This document shows positions 7,501 to 13,923 of a DNA stretch of 17,915 nt, one piece after another (position 1 is the stretch's first letter; each line of letters begins with the position of its first letter). The stretch comes from Hemicentrotus pulcherrimus. Lineage: Eukaryota; Echinodermata; Echinoidea; Camarodonta; Strongylocentrotidae. The notes beneath the pieces were generated by a model. It was not told the DNA's origin. It saw only the letters and a program-made list of their open reading frames with translations, and made no database searches. The position numbers were made by a program, and so were the translations under genes. The stretch lies in assembly GCA_003118195.1 (NCBI GenBank), contig BEXV01001074.1, forward strand, positions 32,967 through 50,881, given 5' to 3'.

Positions 7501-9604
7501 CAAATAGTTAGTGCCCTTCTGGCTCTCAGCAGATGAATAGAAGTAGAGTAAGAAGAAGTGACTAATACTAAAATTGTTAATAAATTTGTTTGAAAATCAT
7601 ACATTTGATTATGGGAAAAAATCAGAAGAAGAAAGAAACAAATACTAATGGTACAAGCAGGCAAAGGTCAGTTTGATTTAGTTCACAGTAGTCTTATACT
7701 AACACAATCAATATCTGAAATGAATTATCTGTCAAACCTGAATAGTTGATGACCCACATCGCTTTGTAGCTGGATCCAGATTTTCCATAGCTGGCAAACG
7801 TCCATTCTGATTAGATACTGGCTGGGTCATTGCAGCTTGAGCAAGGGCCTTGGGTATTGAACTTGGCACCTTGGTCCCACGTGTAGGACTTGGTGTGGGT
7901 GATTTCTTTGGACTGCGCTTGTGTGATGGAGACTTGGGTGGCGAGTTTGTGACCTTCATACCTGTGGTGAATGTGGCCATAACATAGTTAGGATACTTAT
8001 CCTCGCTGTTTAGTTTATATTTACATACCGGGTAAAGTAATTCCATCTCATTTATAATTTAGTCTCCATGATCATTTATTCAGCAGTTAGACAGAGATCA
8101 TTATGCAGTTGAGCAACAAGGTATTGACATGTTTTAAAGGGCAATAAGGGCTTTCATAGCAGTCTTTGTGTAATATTTTACCTACAACAGTGGGTTAATC
8201 TGGAATTGTGAATGGTGAATTTCTGTAGATGGCAACATCCAAATGAAATATTTTTTCTTACAGAGAAGCTCTTTACCTGACTGCTAAGAAAATATAATAT
8301 GCTTGTAAAGTAAACCATCAGGAAAGGGACCGATGGCTTTAAGTCCTCTCCACGTGACTAAGGTCAAAATACTGAAGTGAGAACATTCAAGGATGCAAAC
8401 ACTACTTATTTAAATGATTATTTGTTGAATATGAGGTTTAAAAGTACATTAACTGATGTAAATGTTCTCCAGTCAACCTCAAAGAAAAAAAAATCAAAAT
8501 AATTACAAATCTCTTTAAAATAAAAATACAACACAATGTATATTGCTGTCAGGATATTGCACCATGCCGTCTCATCATTTTTCTCTTCACTGTATCATTG
8601 TGTCACTTTTTGTGTCGCTTAAAAACTTTTCATGGTCACTGATCTTCCTTAGAATAGGATTGCTGTCACTAAGATCATAAACTTTGACCTTCCTGCCTAC
8701 CTCCCCACTGCTTGAGTCTCTGTTGCATGAGAGCTTGTTGCACCACCTCTTGTTGGTTCCTTAGAAGCTCCAGTTGCTGCTGCTGCTGCAACATGAGTTG
8801 ATTTTGTTGCTGTTGCTGCCACTGTTGTAGCAACTGAAATCTCTCCCGAAGTTTGGCTTGCTCTTGGGTGCCCCTCTGCTCAAGTAGGTCTTGGCTAATG
8901 TCTGCATATTATACAATTGGAAATGAATTCATTTTCATTTACCATGCAGTCATTGAGAGTGAACCAATTGCAACAAAAAAAAACTTTAATTTGATTGGAC
9001 TTCTTGTCTAGTCATACAATAACTCATTACACTTGGCTAGATTATTCTCTTAATTTCTAACTAACTTTTTGCTCACAGCTGACCATTCAAAGTTAATAAA
9101 TAGTCTCCAAAATTTCTCTGAAATACTTACTCTTCTTATGGAAAGTAGGATAAGCAATTTCACATAAGGAAGAGGGGTCAGATGACTTGGAATTTTTTTT
9201 TGTTTTTGTTTTTTTTTTTTCTTGCTAGGGGTTCTCATCCCCTGGAAATTGATCAACTGTGAAATAACAAACCACTCTTCCACTCATCACAGAGGCACTT
9301 AATTTGTATAAAGCATTGGTGGTGTCTTATTTCCCCTCTATAGACTTTGAATGCAAGTGAGTGCATGCACATTGAATGAGTGTTAAGCTACTTTATGATA
9401 TTTAGTCAAACTTGTAGAGATGAGCTCTGTACATTAAAAAAAAAAAGTAAAACTTAATCATTTACCTGTTCTAAGAGGTGCAGGTTGGCCTGGAAGAGGC
9501 ATAGGATCCACTAGAACGCCAGCTCTTGAACGTGAAGCCATCACACTGCCAGGCACAGGATGTCCAAACACAGGATTCCGGCTATCGATAAGGCTATTAT
9601 CCAT
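1445..9604 (-). CDS. CENPJ: Centriole elongation factor CENPJ/CPAP (SAS-4 class), 12 coding exons, 3' end outside the window
   Basis: This protein acts at the centriole and pericentriolar material, where CPAP binds tubulin dimers and microtubule ends, sets centriole length and links to STIL through its C-terminal G-box. The joined exons give 1045 complete codons, with introns of phase 1,1,0,0,0,0,0,0,1 then 0,0, and a phase-2 break at the end. In order they encode a short SRAGV motif (about residues 25-30), a Gln-rich coiled coil (about 60-110), FEELVELQIKADD (347-359), FLKRGEGISRF (381-391), LDEFEMLEEAAD (about 553-564), an acidic run (about 767-781), FEDEETWGDF (873-882), PPTSALVAKLFP (about 930-942) and a heptad-rich coiled coil from about 980. 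All have counterparts in the same order in human CPAP (about 1340 residues), so roughly 350-400 residues, including the TCP10/G-box domain, are missing to the left. The start has CATCATCATGG context. Identity is very secure; exact splice sites are inferred from consensus and phase. Confidence 0.93.
1559..1757. repeat. Imperfect (GAT)n microsatellite
   Basis: About 200 bp of interrupted GAT/GATAAT/GATGGT units. On the minus strand it reads (ATC)n and ends 11 nt before the acceptor of CENPJ exon 12, so it occupies the branch-point and pyrimidine-tract zone. Open frames across it on both strands (poly-Asp/Met on plus, poly-Ile/Ser on minus) are by-products of the repeat. Confidence 0.92.
2051..2280 (+). 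mobile_element. tRNA-derived SINE, decayed, in CENPJ intron 11
   Basis: The head resembles a tRNA gene: an A-box-like tggttcagtagg at 2061-2072 and a degraded B-box-like gcttgaatcgaacc at 2107-2120, about 35 nt apart. The body contains gaaagcactgtccctaagataagacgttaaatgg (split here as gaaagcactgtccc and taagataagacgtta), then gtcgccacctttg and cccactgcac. I recall these as the conserved central part of widespread metazoan SINEs. It lies antisense to CENPJ. No target-site duplication could be fixed by eye. Confidence 0.62.
2408..2569 (-). CDS. CENPJ: CENPJ coding exon 11, start of the long coiled coil
   Basis: The exon is 54 codons, phase 0 to phase 0, with acceptor cttcccag|GAGCAT and donor GAAAAA|gtaagt. 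It encodes heptad-patterned helix including LRDRLTQLENEIERFRKEN and LLLAKLREER. This is nearly collinear with human LREKIIELETEIEKFKAEN and ASLAKLRIER, the homodimerising coiled coil. Confidence 0.94.
2617..2676. repeat. Purine-strand GGAGAA/GGAGGA tract
   Basis: A run of ggagaa and gga units on plus. On the minus strand it is a long pyrimidine tract which, with the T-run at 2579-2590, precedes the acceptor of CENPJ exon 11. Confidence 0.85.
2849..2994 (-). CDS. CENPJ: CENPJ coding exon 10, PPTSALVAKLFP motif
   Basis: The exon is 146 nt, phase 1 to phase 0, with acceptor gtatcttcag|ATGAGG and donor CAAATC|gtaagt. A basic KRKKSEK run leads into PPPTSALVAKLFPKLRQ. Human CPAP has PPTSELMMKFFPSLKPK at the same place, immediately before the long coiled coil. 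Confidence 0.9.
3150..4110 (-). CDS. CENPJ: CENPJ coding exon 9, large disordered acidic exon
   Basis: This is the largest exon, 320 codons plus one base (phase 0 to phase 1), with acceptor ttaaatttcag|GAGCTT and donor GCAAAAG|gtatgt. Most of it is hydrophilic and low-complexity: Ser/Asp/Glu-rich clusters, a continuous acidic run at about residues 767-781 (plus-strand CTC/TCC tract near 3541-3568), and an Asn-rich patch. The conserved part is near the end, FEDEETWGDF (residues 873-882), matching human FDDERTWTDL. The length of the rest is probably free to drift. Confidence 0.92.
4111..4504 (-). other. CENPJ: CENPJ intron 8
   Basis: Short intron, purine-rich on plus near 4180-4250 and 4425-4495 (gagaaag-type runs). 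No gene or element is seen. The small minus frame at 4118-4342 is pyrimidine-tract translation. Confidence 0.75.
4505..4627 (-). CDS. CENPJ: CENPJ coding exon 8, LDEF acidic helix
   Basis: The exon is 41 codons, phase 0 to phase 0, with acceptor tcatacag|ATAGAG and donor AAACAG|gttggt. It encodes EDLDEFEMLEEAADDNVSF followed by LVISVLQRAQ, matching human LELDEFLFLEQAADEISF then FVLKILERDQ almost position by position. Outside the tubulin module and the coiled coil, this is the best-conserved internal CPAP motif in the window. Confidence 0.92.
4628..5333 (-). other. CENPJ: CENPJ intron 7
   Basis: Holds the SINE remnant described separately at about 4845-4985. The remainder is AT-rich sequence in which I see nothing. 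Confidence 0.75.
4845..4985 (-). mobile_element. tRNA-derived SINE remnant, minus orientation
   Basis: Read on the minus strand it starts with a tRNA-like head: tggtctaatgaataag resembles an A box and tgtgaatctc a B box with the central bases kept. It then runs into cttgccataggacatt (on plus) and the tail accaggtacccatttacctc, cacctgggt. I recall the order caggtacccattta, cacctgggtgg, gtcttgcccaaggaca as a common invertebrate SINE layout. It is diverged, and target-site duplications are not visible. Confidence 0.52.
5334..5615 (-). CDS. CENPJ: CENPJ coding exon 7, linker ending in the WEKE motif
   Basis: The exon is 94 codons, phase 0 to phase 0, with acceptor ttctactcag|ATTTCT and donor ACCAAG|gtaatt. 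The Pro/Lys-rich linker ends SFMRRAKMWEKETK, which pairs with human KKLETWEREKEKE just before the LDEF motif in the next exon. Continuity of this motif pair across the intron supports the junction. Confidence 0.88.
5616..5990 (-). other. CENPJ: CENPJ intron 6
   Basis: No element is recognised. A short run of near-identical tcaacta units at about 5879-5907 is the only repetition. Confidence 0.7.
5991..6266 (-). CDS. CENPJ: CENPJ coding exon 6, second half of the tubulin-binding module and basic region
   Basis: The exon is 92 codons, phase 0 to phase 0, with acceptor caccttacag|CTCCCT and donor CCAAAG|gtaatt. It encodes FLKRGEGISRF at residues 381-391. This is the near-invariant CPAP signature (human FLKRGEGLARF), which contacts tubulin and helps cap microtubule ends. 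A strongly basic Lys/Arg-Pro region (MKPRKLKPRKDKPARP) follows and would suit microtubule-lattice binding. A second AG (ACAG|CTGG) 10 nt into the exon would break the frame and is rejected as the acceptor. Confidence 0.93.
6530..6847 (-). CDS. CENPJ: CENPJ coding exon 5, first half of the tubulin-binding module
   Basis: The exon is 106 codons, phase 0 to phase 0, with acceptor cattgaacag|ACCCCC and donor CGTACG|gtatgt. A Pro/Ser-rich disordered stretch comes first, then an acidic GEEEEDGGEG run. The exon closes with KSFEELVELQIKADD, which matches the amphipathic tubulin-binding (SAC) helix of human CPAP (TFEDYLEEQIQLEEQ). An overlapping frame (6340-6855) is open but Pro/Thr/Arg-rich and lacks the conserved motif, so it was not chosen. 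Confidence 0.9.
6848..7248 (-). other. CENPJ: CENPJ intron 4
   Basis: AT-rich. The exon 4 frame stays open into its first 110 nt, but the splice site at 7248 gtaggt keeps the correct phase. Nothing else is seen. Confidence 0.7.
7249..7449 (-). CDS. CENPJ: CENPJ coding exon 4, acidic linker
   Basis: The exon is 67 codons, phase 0 to phase 0, with acceptor ttgatgcag|GAGGATGCC and donor TCCATG|gtaggt. It encodes an acidic, His/Asp-rich stretch (NDDDHHDDLFEV) ending RSVSDFSM. The reading frame stays open past the donor to 7135, but only the donor at 7248 keeps phase 0 for the next exon. I recognise no domain. Confidence 0.8.
7738..7961 (-). CDS. CENPJ: CENPJ coding exon 3, Ser-Pro/Lys-rich linker
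   Basis: The exon is 224 nt, phase 1 to phase 0. The acceptor caccacag|GTATGAAG restores the reading frame exactly with exon 2 (codon GGT), and the donor is ATTCAG|gtttga. The product is a basic linker with clustered SPxK/SPKK-like motifs (SPPKSPSHKRSPKKSPTPSP), typical of proline-directed kinase sites and low-complexity microtubule-binding tails. The acceptor pyrimidine tract is weak, so the exact 5' edge is the least certain in this gene. An open frame continues 84 nt further upstream to an unused ATG at about 8046. Confidence 0.75.
7962..8700 (-). other. CENPJ: CENPJ intron 2
   Basis: AT-rich sequence. A stretch near 8318-8362 (gggaccgatggctttaagtc, ctctccacgtgacta) resembles a fragment I recall from dispersed invertebrate repeats, but it is too short to classify. 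No exon is supported. Confidence 0.6.
8701..8901 (-). CDS. CENPJ: CENPJ coding exon 2, Gln-rich coiled coil
   Basis: The exon is 67 codons long, phase 1 to phase 1, with acceptor atgcag|ACATT and donor GGGAG|gtaggc. It encodes a highly charged, Gln-rich helix with runs QQQQQ and repeated LLQQ and LRNQQ patterns, ending in RLKQWG. It corresponds to the first, N-terminal coiled coil of human CPAP (the EQLKRQQLEQLQ region). The CAG/CAA-rich stretch at about 8779-8820 is a coding microsatellite and may vary in length between alleles. Confidence 0.88.
8902..9465 (-). other. CENPJ: CENPJ intron 1
   Basis: Contains homopolymer tracts (a T-run broken by G near 9192-9219 and an A-run near 9436-9446). 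No element or exon is recognised. The minus frame at 9050-9283 is a Lys-rich by-product of the T-run. Confidence 0.7.
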
Positions 9605-9623
9605 GATGATGATACTTTGTACT
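9466..9623 (-). CDS. CENPJ: CENPJ coding exon 1 with 19 nt of 5' UTR
   Basis: The coding part runs from the ATG at 9604-9602 to 9466, 46 codons plus one base (phase 1). It encodes the N-terminus MDNSLIDSRNPVFG and SRAGVLVDPMP. The SRAGV stretch matches the PSRAGV motif at the N-terminus of vertebrate CPAP, which supports this as the true start. The donor is ACAG|gtaaat. Upstream of the ATG the minus strand reads tatgtctttgcag|AGTACAAAG, a good acceptor, so a further non-coding exon probably lies upstream. If that acceptor is not used, transcription would start nearby and the exon would be longer. Confidence 0.82.
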
Positions 9624-9828
9624 CTGCAAAGACATATAGGGGATTGAAAAAATCTGAAGGGTGCACCTGTCCTTAAACGTTCCCTTCAAGATCCAATAAT
9701 GTTACAATGATATGAGTTATGACAAGGCTATCACAAAGCTGTCAACTATTATACAAATAGTGAATGGCCATGAGTACAATACGGTACAACTACAAGATTT
9801 TGCACAAGGTGAAAGAGAGGAGACACTA

Positions 9829-9940
9829 GGGACTTTTAGATATGCGTGGACCAGTCCGTGTGACGTTCATTCAAGGCAGTGCATTAAAAGGACGTCGACC
9901 GTAGCAATCCCCTTTGTCTATGTGCGAATCTAAAAGTCCC
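9829..9940. mobile_element. Short inverted-repeat element (MITE-like) flanked by TA
   Basis: Terminal inverted repeats are perfect over gggacttttagat (9829-9841 against 9928-9940), with TA on both outer sides (9827-9828 and 9941-9942). Pairing continues imperfectly inward (atgcg against cgcac). The interior holds tgacgttca and ggacgtcgacc. The 112-bp length, TA flanks and lack of coding suit a small non-autonomous Tc1/mariner-like element. It could instead be a regulatory hairpin, since it lies 225-337 bp upstream of the CENPJ start codon. Confidence 0.72.
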
Positions 9941-9942
9941 TA

Positions 9943-10713
9943 GAGTAAAGTACCCGGTAATCGGCCAGTTCCAGTTTTCGGCCGATTGGTTGGATGCATG
10001 ATAAAATTCCTTTAAAATACCTCGCATAATAGCATAACACATATCCCACACATACCATACCATGCCAGTGTCACTGAAGAACCACATTTGCAATGAAAAA
10101 TATATCCTAAAATATCACATGTTAGCGATGCAATCGGTCCCGCTACCCGAATCTGAAAAATCAAGTATCTTACGCGTGTCTGTAAGAAATATGGGTACCA
10201 TAAAATGAGATTTATTTCAAGTATTTTTCAGATTTAGAGCCCGATTTTGTGTTGATCGCAAGCCCAAAAATATCTCATCGCATGTATCAAGTCAATGCAG
10301 CCGGACCCCGCCACGCACACACGATATGTCTGTCTAATTCACATCCCAACTTCCGATCACCGCTGCGCCTGTTTTCGGGCAGGCGAGCACCCGGGAGCTC
10401 TGGCGTGGGATACCTGCTCCGCCCGCTCATGCTATACATCAGCGCGGAAACGCACAGCGCGCGCGAGCGCTTCCTATTGACTTTGTACATGCGGCCAAAA
10501 ACTGGCTCACTATGGCGATAACCGGCTCCAAAACAGTGAAAATTGAAATCGATATTGTCATGGCAATTCGTGATTTTTTTTTGGATTCTTTTTTTGCTTA
10601 AATAATTATAATATTTGCTTCATGATTTGAACAAGAAATGATAATAACTAGGAAGTAAAGAGTCCAAAAAATAGGATTTTGTCTTAAGTGGCCGAAAACC
10701 GGCTCCTTTACTC
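9943..10713. mobile_element. 771-bp inverted-repeat element with TA flanks and subterminal repeats
   Basis: Including the flanking TA, the ends read tagagtaaagtacccggt (9941 on) and, on the opposite strand, tagagtaaaggagccggt (10715 back), with 23 of 27 positions identical through tcggcca. TA abuts both ends, as in Tc1/mariner-type insertions. Subterminal copies of ggccgaaaaccggctc occur at 10690-10705 and 10493-10508 (two differences), a partial at about 10518-10529, and an inverted copy at 9971-9983. Such arrays often bind transposase. The core 10290-10500 is CpG- and GC-rich. The open frames there resemble no transposase, so the element is non-autonomous. Confidence 0.75.
10150..10234. repeat. 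Internal inverted repeat in the 771-bp element
   Basis: aatctgaaaaat at 10150-10161 is repeated exactly inverted at 10223-10234, with a 61-bp spacer that itself holds a cttac/gtaag hairpin. It may be part of a longer folded structure or a trace of a nested insertion. Confidence 0.55.
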
Positions 10714-10942
10714 TACTATAACAAGGCGACGCCGAGTTGAATAGAGTCAGAGTGTCTCATCTTTCACTATTACCTTATCGTTGATTAATCGCATTTTTCA
10801 ATTAAACACCACTGTGCATGTGCGTGAAGTTAAGTCTCGTTGTTTTTATGACATTTTTAGATGCAGCGTGCACGCACGGTCGGCCATCAAATTTAGACCG
10901 CGATATCTCAGAAATCCTTTGGCTTTGACGTTTTTAGTTTTC

Positions 10943-11980
10943 AGGGGGCCGTTTCTCGAAACCGTCATAACTACAAGATCAACGACATCTCGCCACTGTC
11001 ACGCAACTTGTCAGCTAAGTGTTTCACGAAGCTGTCTTTGCAAGATGAGCGACAACTTCCGCGACAAGCGAGTTGTCACTGCTCCGAACATGTCATATCT
11101 TTTTAATTGCTGTAAAGCGCCATCACAAGTCAGATTGTTGCTTTTTCATAGGCCGCGAAATGTACGGTTAGTTTCACTATCATTTTGAGAAAAATATATA
11201 GACGAGTTCGGTGCGTAATTCTCCGGAATGCGAAATGCGAATGTTAAGACGTGATAATAAAAATTATACAGAAATTTTAAAAAGCTAAATGTAAACACTA
11301 AATCACAAATCATGAAACTATAACATATAATTAAAAGAGATAAGAATGTTACACATCGTTGTCCATAGTTGATCCATAGTCTTTTCTTCGGATACCACAT
11401 ACCTTTGGGGGCCTATGTGAATTATTATTCACTCTCTAATTACTTCTTCCAAATTATATTTTTGATATCAAATCAATTATATAACGAGTATTTATGAGAC
11501 TCTAGCATAAAAGTGGCTGAGAAAAGGTATTTTTTCTAAAATTCGTCGTCACATAAAACTAAAAAGTATGTAGACCCTATTGATAAACTATCACATTATG
11601 GTATCCTTCAACTACCTTGATTGGACTGTCGAGAAAAAAAACACTCGACGGTTTTTCTTCAATTTAAGCATCTTTACAGAAATATTCAAATCGTTCAATG
11701 ATCTTCATTTCATAATGACACCATTTGTTATTTATTTTAGGAGAATTTATATGTATAGAGTATAGTCTATATCTTTTTGAACAATTTTAGCCCCAAAACA
11801 TGTTTTTGGTTATTCGTGATAAATCAAATGGATCGTGACGAAGACTATGTTCTTAAGCCGCTAGCGTCGATATCTTGTCTGCCATGGCTTCGTGAAACGG
11901 TTTATCCACTTCATGACATCTCCGTAGGTCGCCGACAAAGATATGACTGTCATGGAGTTGGTTTCGAGAAACGGCCCCCT
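10943..11980. mobile_element. 1.04-kb inverted-repeat DNA transposon remnant (GGGGGCCGTTTC type)
   Basis: A perfect 21-bp terminal inverted repeat, agggggccgtttctcgaaac plus c, stands at 10943-10963 and inverted at 11960-11980. Weaker pairing extends about 100-150 bp inward, including gtttcacgaagc on each arm at similar distances. I recall ggggccgtttc-type ends as a very common repeat family in sea urchins and allied animals. No transposase is encoded; a 135-aa frame at 10781-11188 straddles the left end and is meaningless. The target-site duplication is unclear: TA follows the right end, CA stands at the left. Confidence 0.72.
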
Positions 11981-12595
11981 AGTTGAACCAATCTCTGTAG
12001 ACCCTAGTAAAAAACTTTGCCATCCATTTGGTAATAATTTGAATAAATAAATTTGTGTAGAATATGAGAAATCAAAGATCGAATATCACATTTTGTAATT
12101 TGTTTTAAAATGTCCTCGAACTTTGGTCACCCGTTCGTAGGTCTACATGTACATCGGCTGCGCTGCACTCCGCCAGATCTTCCCGATGTTGAGAGTATGA
12201 CTATAGATTCTAGAGACGAGTCTAGCTAGCTAGCTGTCTAAATGACTGGGTAGGGCCAGGGTGCAGGGCCAGGGTCTAGATCTAGTCGCTTTCGGTAACA
12301 CAGATGTACTAACAATTTACAAATATCGATTATTAGATTTATATAGATTTAATTTAAAGTGTATTATAAACTTGAATAAGAGGTCTACTTTATACTTACC
12401 GGTACTTGAACTTTCTTATCAGATATTTGTTTATTACCGAACACTTCCGAAAACCGCAAATTCAAATTAATGCTAAACTTGCTAGCAATATAGTGTCGTC
12501 AAAAGGTCCAATCGAAAAGGAAAAAAGAATTGCGAGTTTCAGTTTGCAGTACTAATAGAGGAATGGACTAGCTTTAAAAACAAATTAAGCCTACC
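11981..12595. other. Intergenic spacer with a candidate CENPJ 5' UTR splice donor
   Basis: No open gene is seen. On the minus strand, caagtaccg|gtaagtata (donor GT at 12399-12398) is the best consensus donor upstream of CENPJ. It could end a non-coding first exon joined to the acceptor at 9624. Another candidate, ccaaag|gtatgt with GT at 11402-11401, lies inside the 1-kb element. Neither is proven. Confidence 0.35.
12252..12275. repeat. Short direct repeat agggccagggt x2
   Basis: An 11-bp unit at 12252-12262 recurs at 12265-12275, separated by gc. It lies just after a tagctagctagct palindromic run near 12225. No function is inferred. Confidence 0.6.
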
Positions 12596-13545
12596 AAGTT
12601 GAGTAGTTCACATGCCAAAACTATTTGTCTGAATTTTGCTAAGTGATATTGAAATTTGGGCACAAGGAGGCAGCTGTTTTTTTTTTTTGTTTTTTTTTAA
12701 TGTTTTGTAATGGCAATCAATCAAGAACTGACTATAATTTCTTTTTAATGCTCCATTCTCCTTTTCTAGTCTCTTTTTTAAATATATAATGTGGACAACA
12801 GTATCACAAATGTTAGACTACTCTCTCTTTTCCTCTCCCCCTCCAATCCTATCTTTTTAAAATTTTGATAACAAACAAAAAAAGAATTAAAATGAAAGGG
12901 AAAACAAAACAAAACAAAAAAACTCTTATCCGCTGCTGACAGTACACCGGGAAATGGACAACATTTGTTTTTAGATTTGAAGGATTTTAAAACTATCGTG
13001 TGATTTTTTGACCAATATGAAATAAAGCTGAGTAACTGATCATTACTCTTGTTGATGTCACATGCTGAAAGATTTTAGCTCAGCCTTACTGTTTAATATC
13101 GAAGCTGGGGCTCAAACCGGCACACTGGACCTCATCCGCCCAAGTACACATTGACAAAATATGTTTTCAAATTGAAGGATTTTAAAAGTATCGTATGACA
13201 AGTTAAAATTACCTTTACCTAATGTATATAAATAAAAAGGTAAATAGTTTTATCTGCGACCATATATGTCCTATGCCAAAATTCAATAAAATATTACTTT
13301 TTGAATTTGAAATTTGGGCTCAAAGAGGCTTACAGTAGGTCTATTGAAACGGACAAAACCAGTTTCCAAATTTAATTTTAAAGCTATCATATGACATATT
13401 AGTTAAATGACCTATTTGAAACTAAAAGCTGAATTGTTTTTATTTGCGCTCATATGTTACATACCAAGTTTTCGGTTGCATTATAGGGCCTATTGTTTTA
13501 TATTGAAATTAGAGCCTAAAGAGGCTTAAATAAGCAGAGTGCACC
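12596..13545. repeat. Degenerate tandem array, about 4 units of roughly 200 bp
   Basis: Ordered landmarks recur. gaaatttggg/gctcaaagaggc-like blocks start near 12651, 13101, 13309 and 13505. gaaggattttaaaa followed by ctatcgt(g/a)tga starts near 12979, 13174 and 13371. catgccaaaa-like blocks start near 12611, 13061, 13272 and 13460. Spacing is about 195-210 bp from the second unit on. Divergence is high. In the first unit the distance from the first to the second block is 328 bp rather than 62-73 bp, so about 260 bp is inserted there. Confidence 0.7.
12675..12935. mobile_element. Insertion inside the first unit of the tandem array
   Basis: Comparison with later units places about 260 bp of extra sequence here. 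It begins with a T-run (12677-12688, then g and more T) and ends in an A-rich stretch with repeated aaaac before cttatccgctg. gctg occurs at both borders and could be a short target duplication. The class of element is not recognisable. Confidence 0.4.
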
Positions 13546-13554
13546 CTGACTTAA

Positions 13555-13919
13555 AGGGATTGTTTTACAATGTTAAATCTGAGATACACGGCCTTACGTG
13601 TTATCAGTGTCTGTGATATGGTGTAATATTAAAGCCCTAAAAAAAAAATGCGCTTCAAAATGATCAACTTAGTGCCTCAAAAAAGTAATCTTTGAGTGAC
13701 CGGTTTTCCCCAATAGACTGTAGTGTTATGAAAACCGTCAGGGGAATGGTTTTCAAAATTTGTAATTCCAATCATAAATATCTTGATTATCAGACAGGCG
13801 ATCGGCTTGTAAAAGTCATGGGGTTCCTGACTGAACTTAAGGTTTATAATTATCATTGCATCATGAGCTAAATCCAGAATTTTGTTTCAGAATCTGAGAC
13901 AAAGTTACTCGGGATCCCT
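13555..13919. mobile_element. Possible TTAA-flanked (piggyBac-type) small element
   Basis: The block is bounded by TTAA on each side (13551-13554 and 13920-13923) and the ends match as agggat inverted (13555-13560 and 13914-13919). Beyond this the arms pair only loosely. A 10-bp inverted match over 370 bp could be chance, so the call is tentative. It begins where the tandem array ends. Confidence 0.3.
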
Positions 13920-13923
13920 TTAA

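Noticed and set aside
8771..8820. CRISPR-like or regulatory short repeat of gttgctgctgctg
   Set aside because: It is the antisense of the Gln codons in CENPJ exon 2, a coding trinucleotide repeat.
10249..10521. Open frames on both strands in the GC-rich block
   Set aside because: They lie wholly inside the inverted-repeat element, show no transposase or other recognisable motif, and long frames are expected there because stop codons are rarer in GC-rich DNA.
10781..11188. 135-codon plus-strand frame
   Set aside because: It straddles the left end of the 1-kb element and encodes nothing recognisable.
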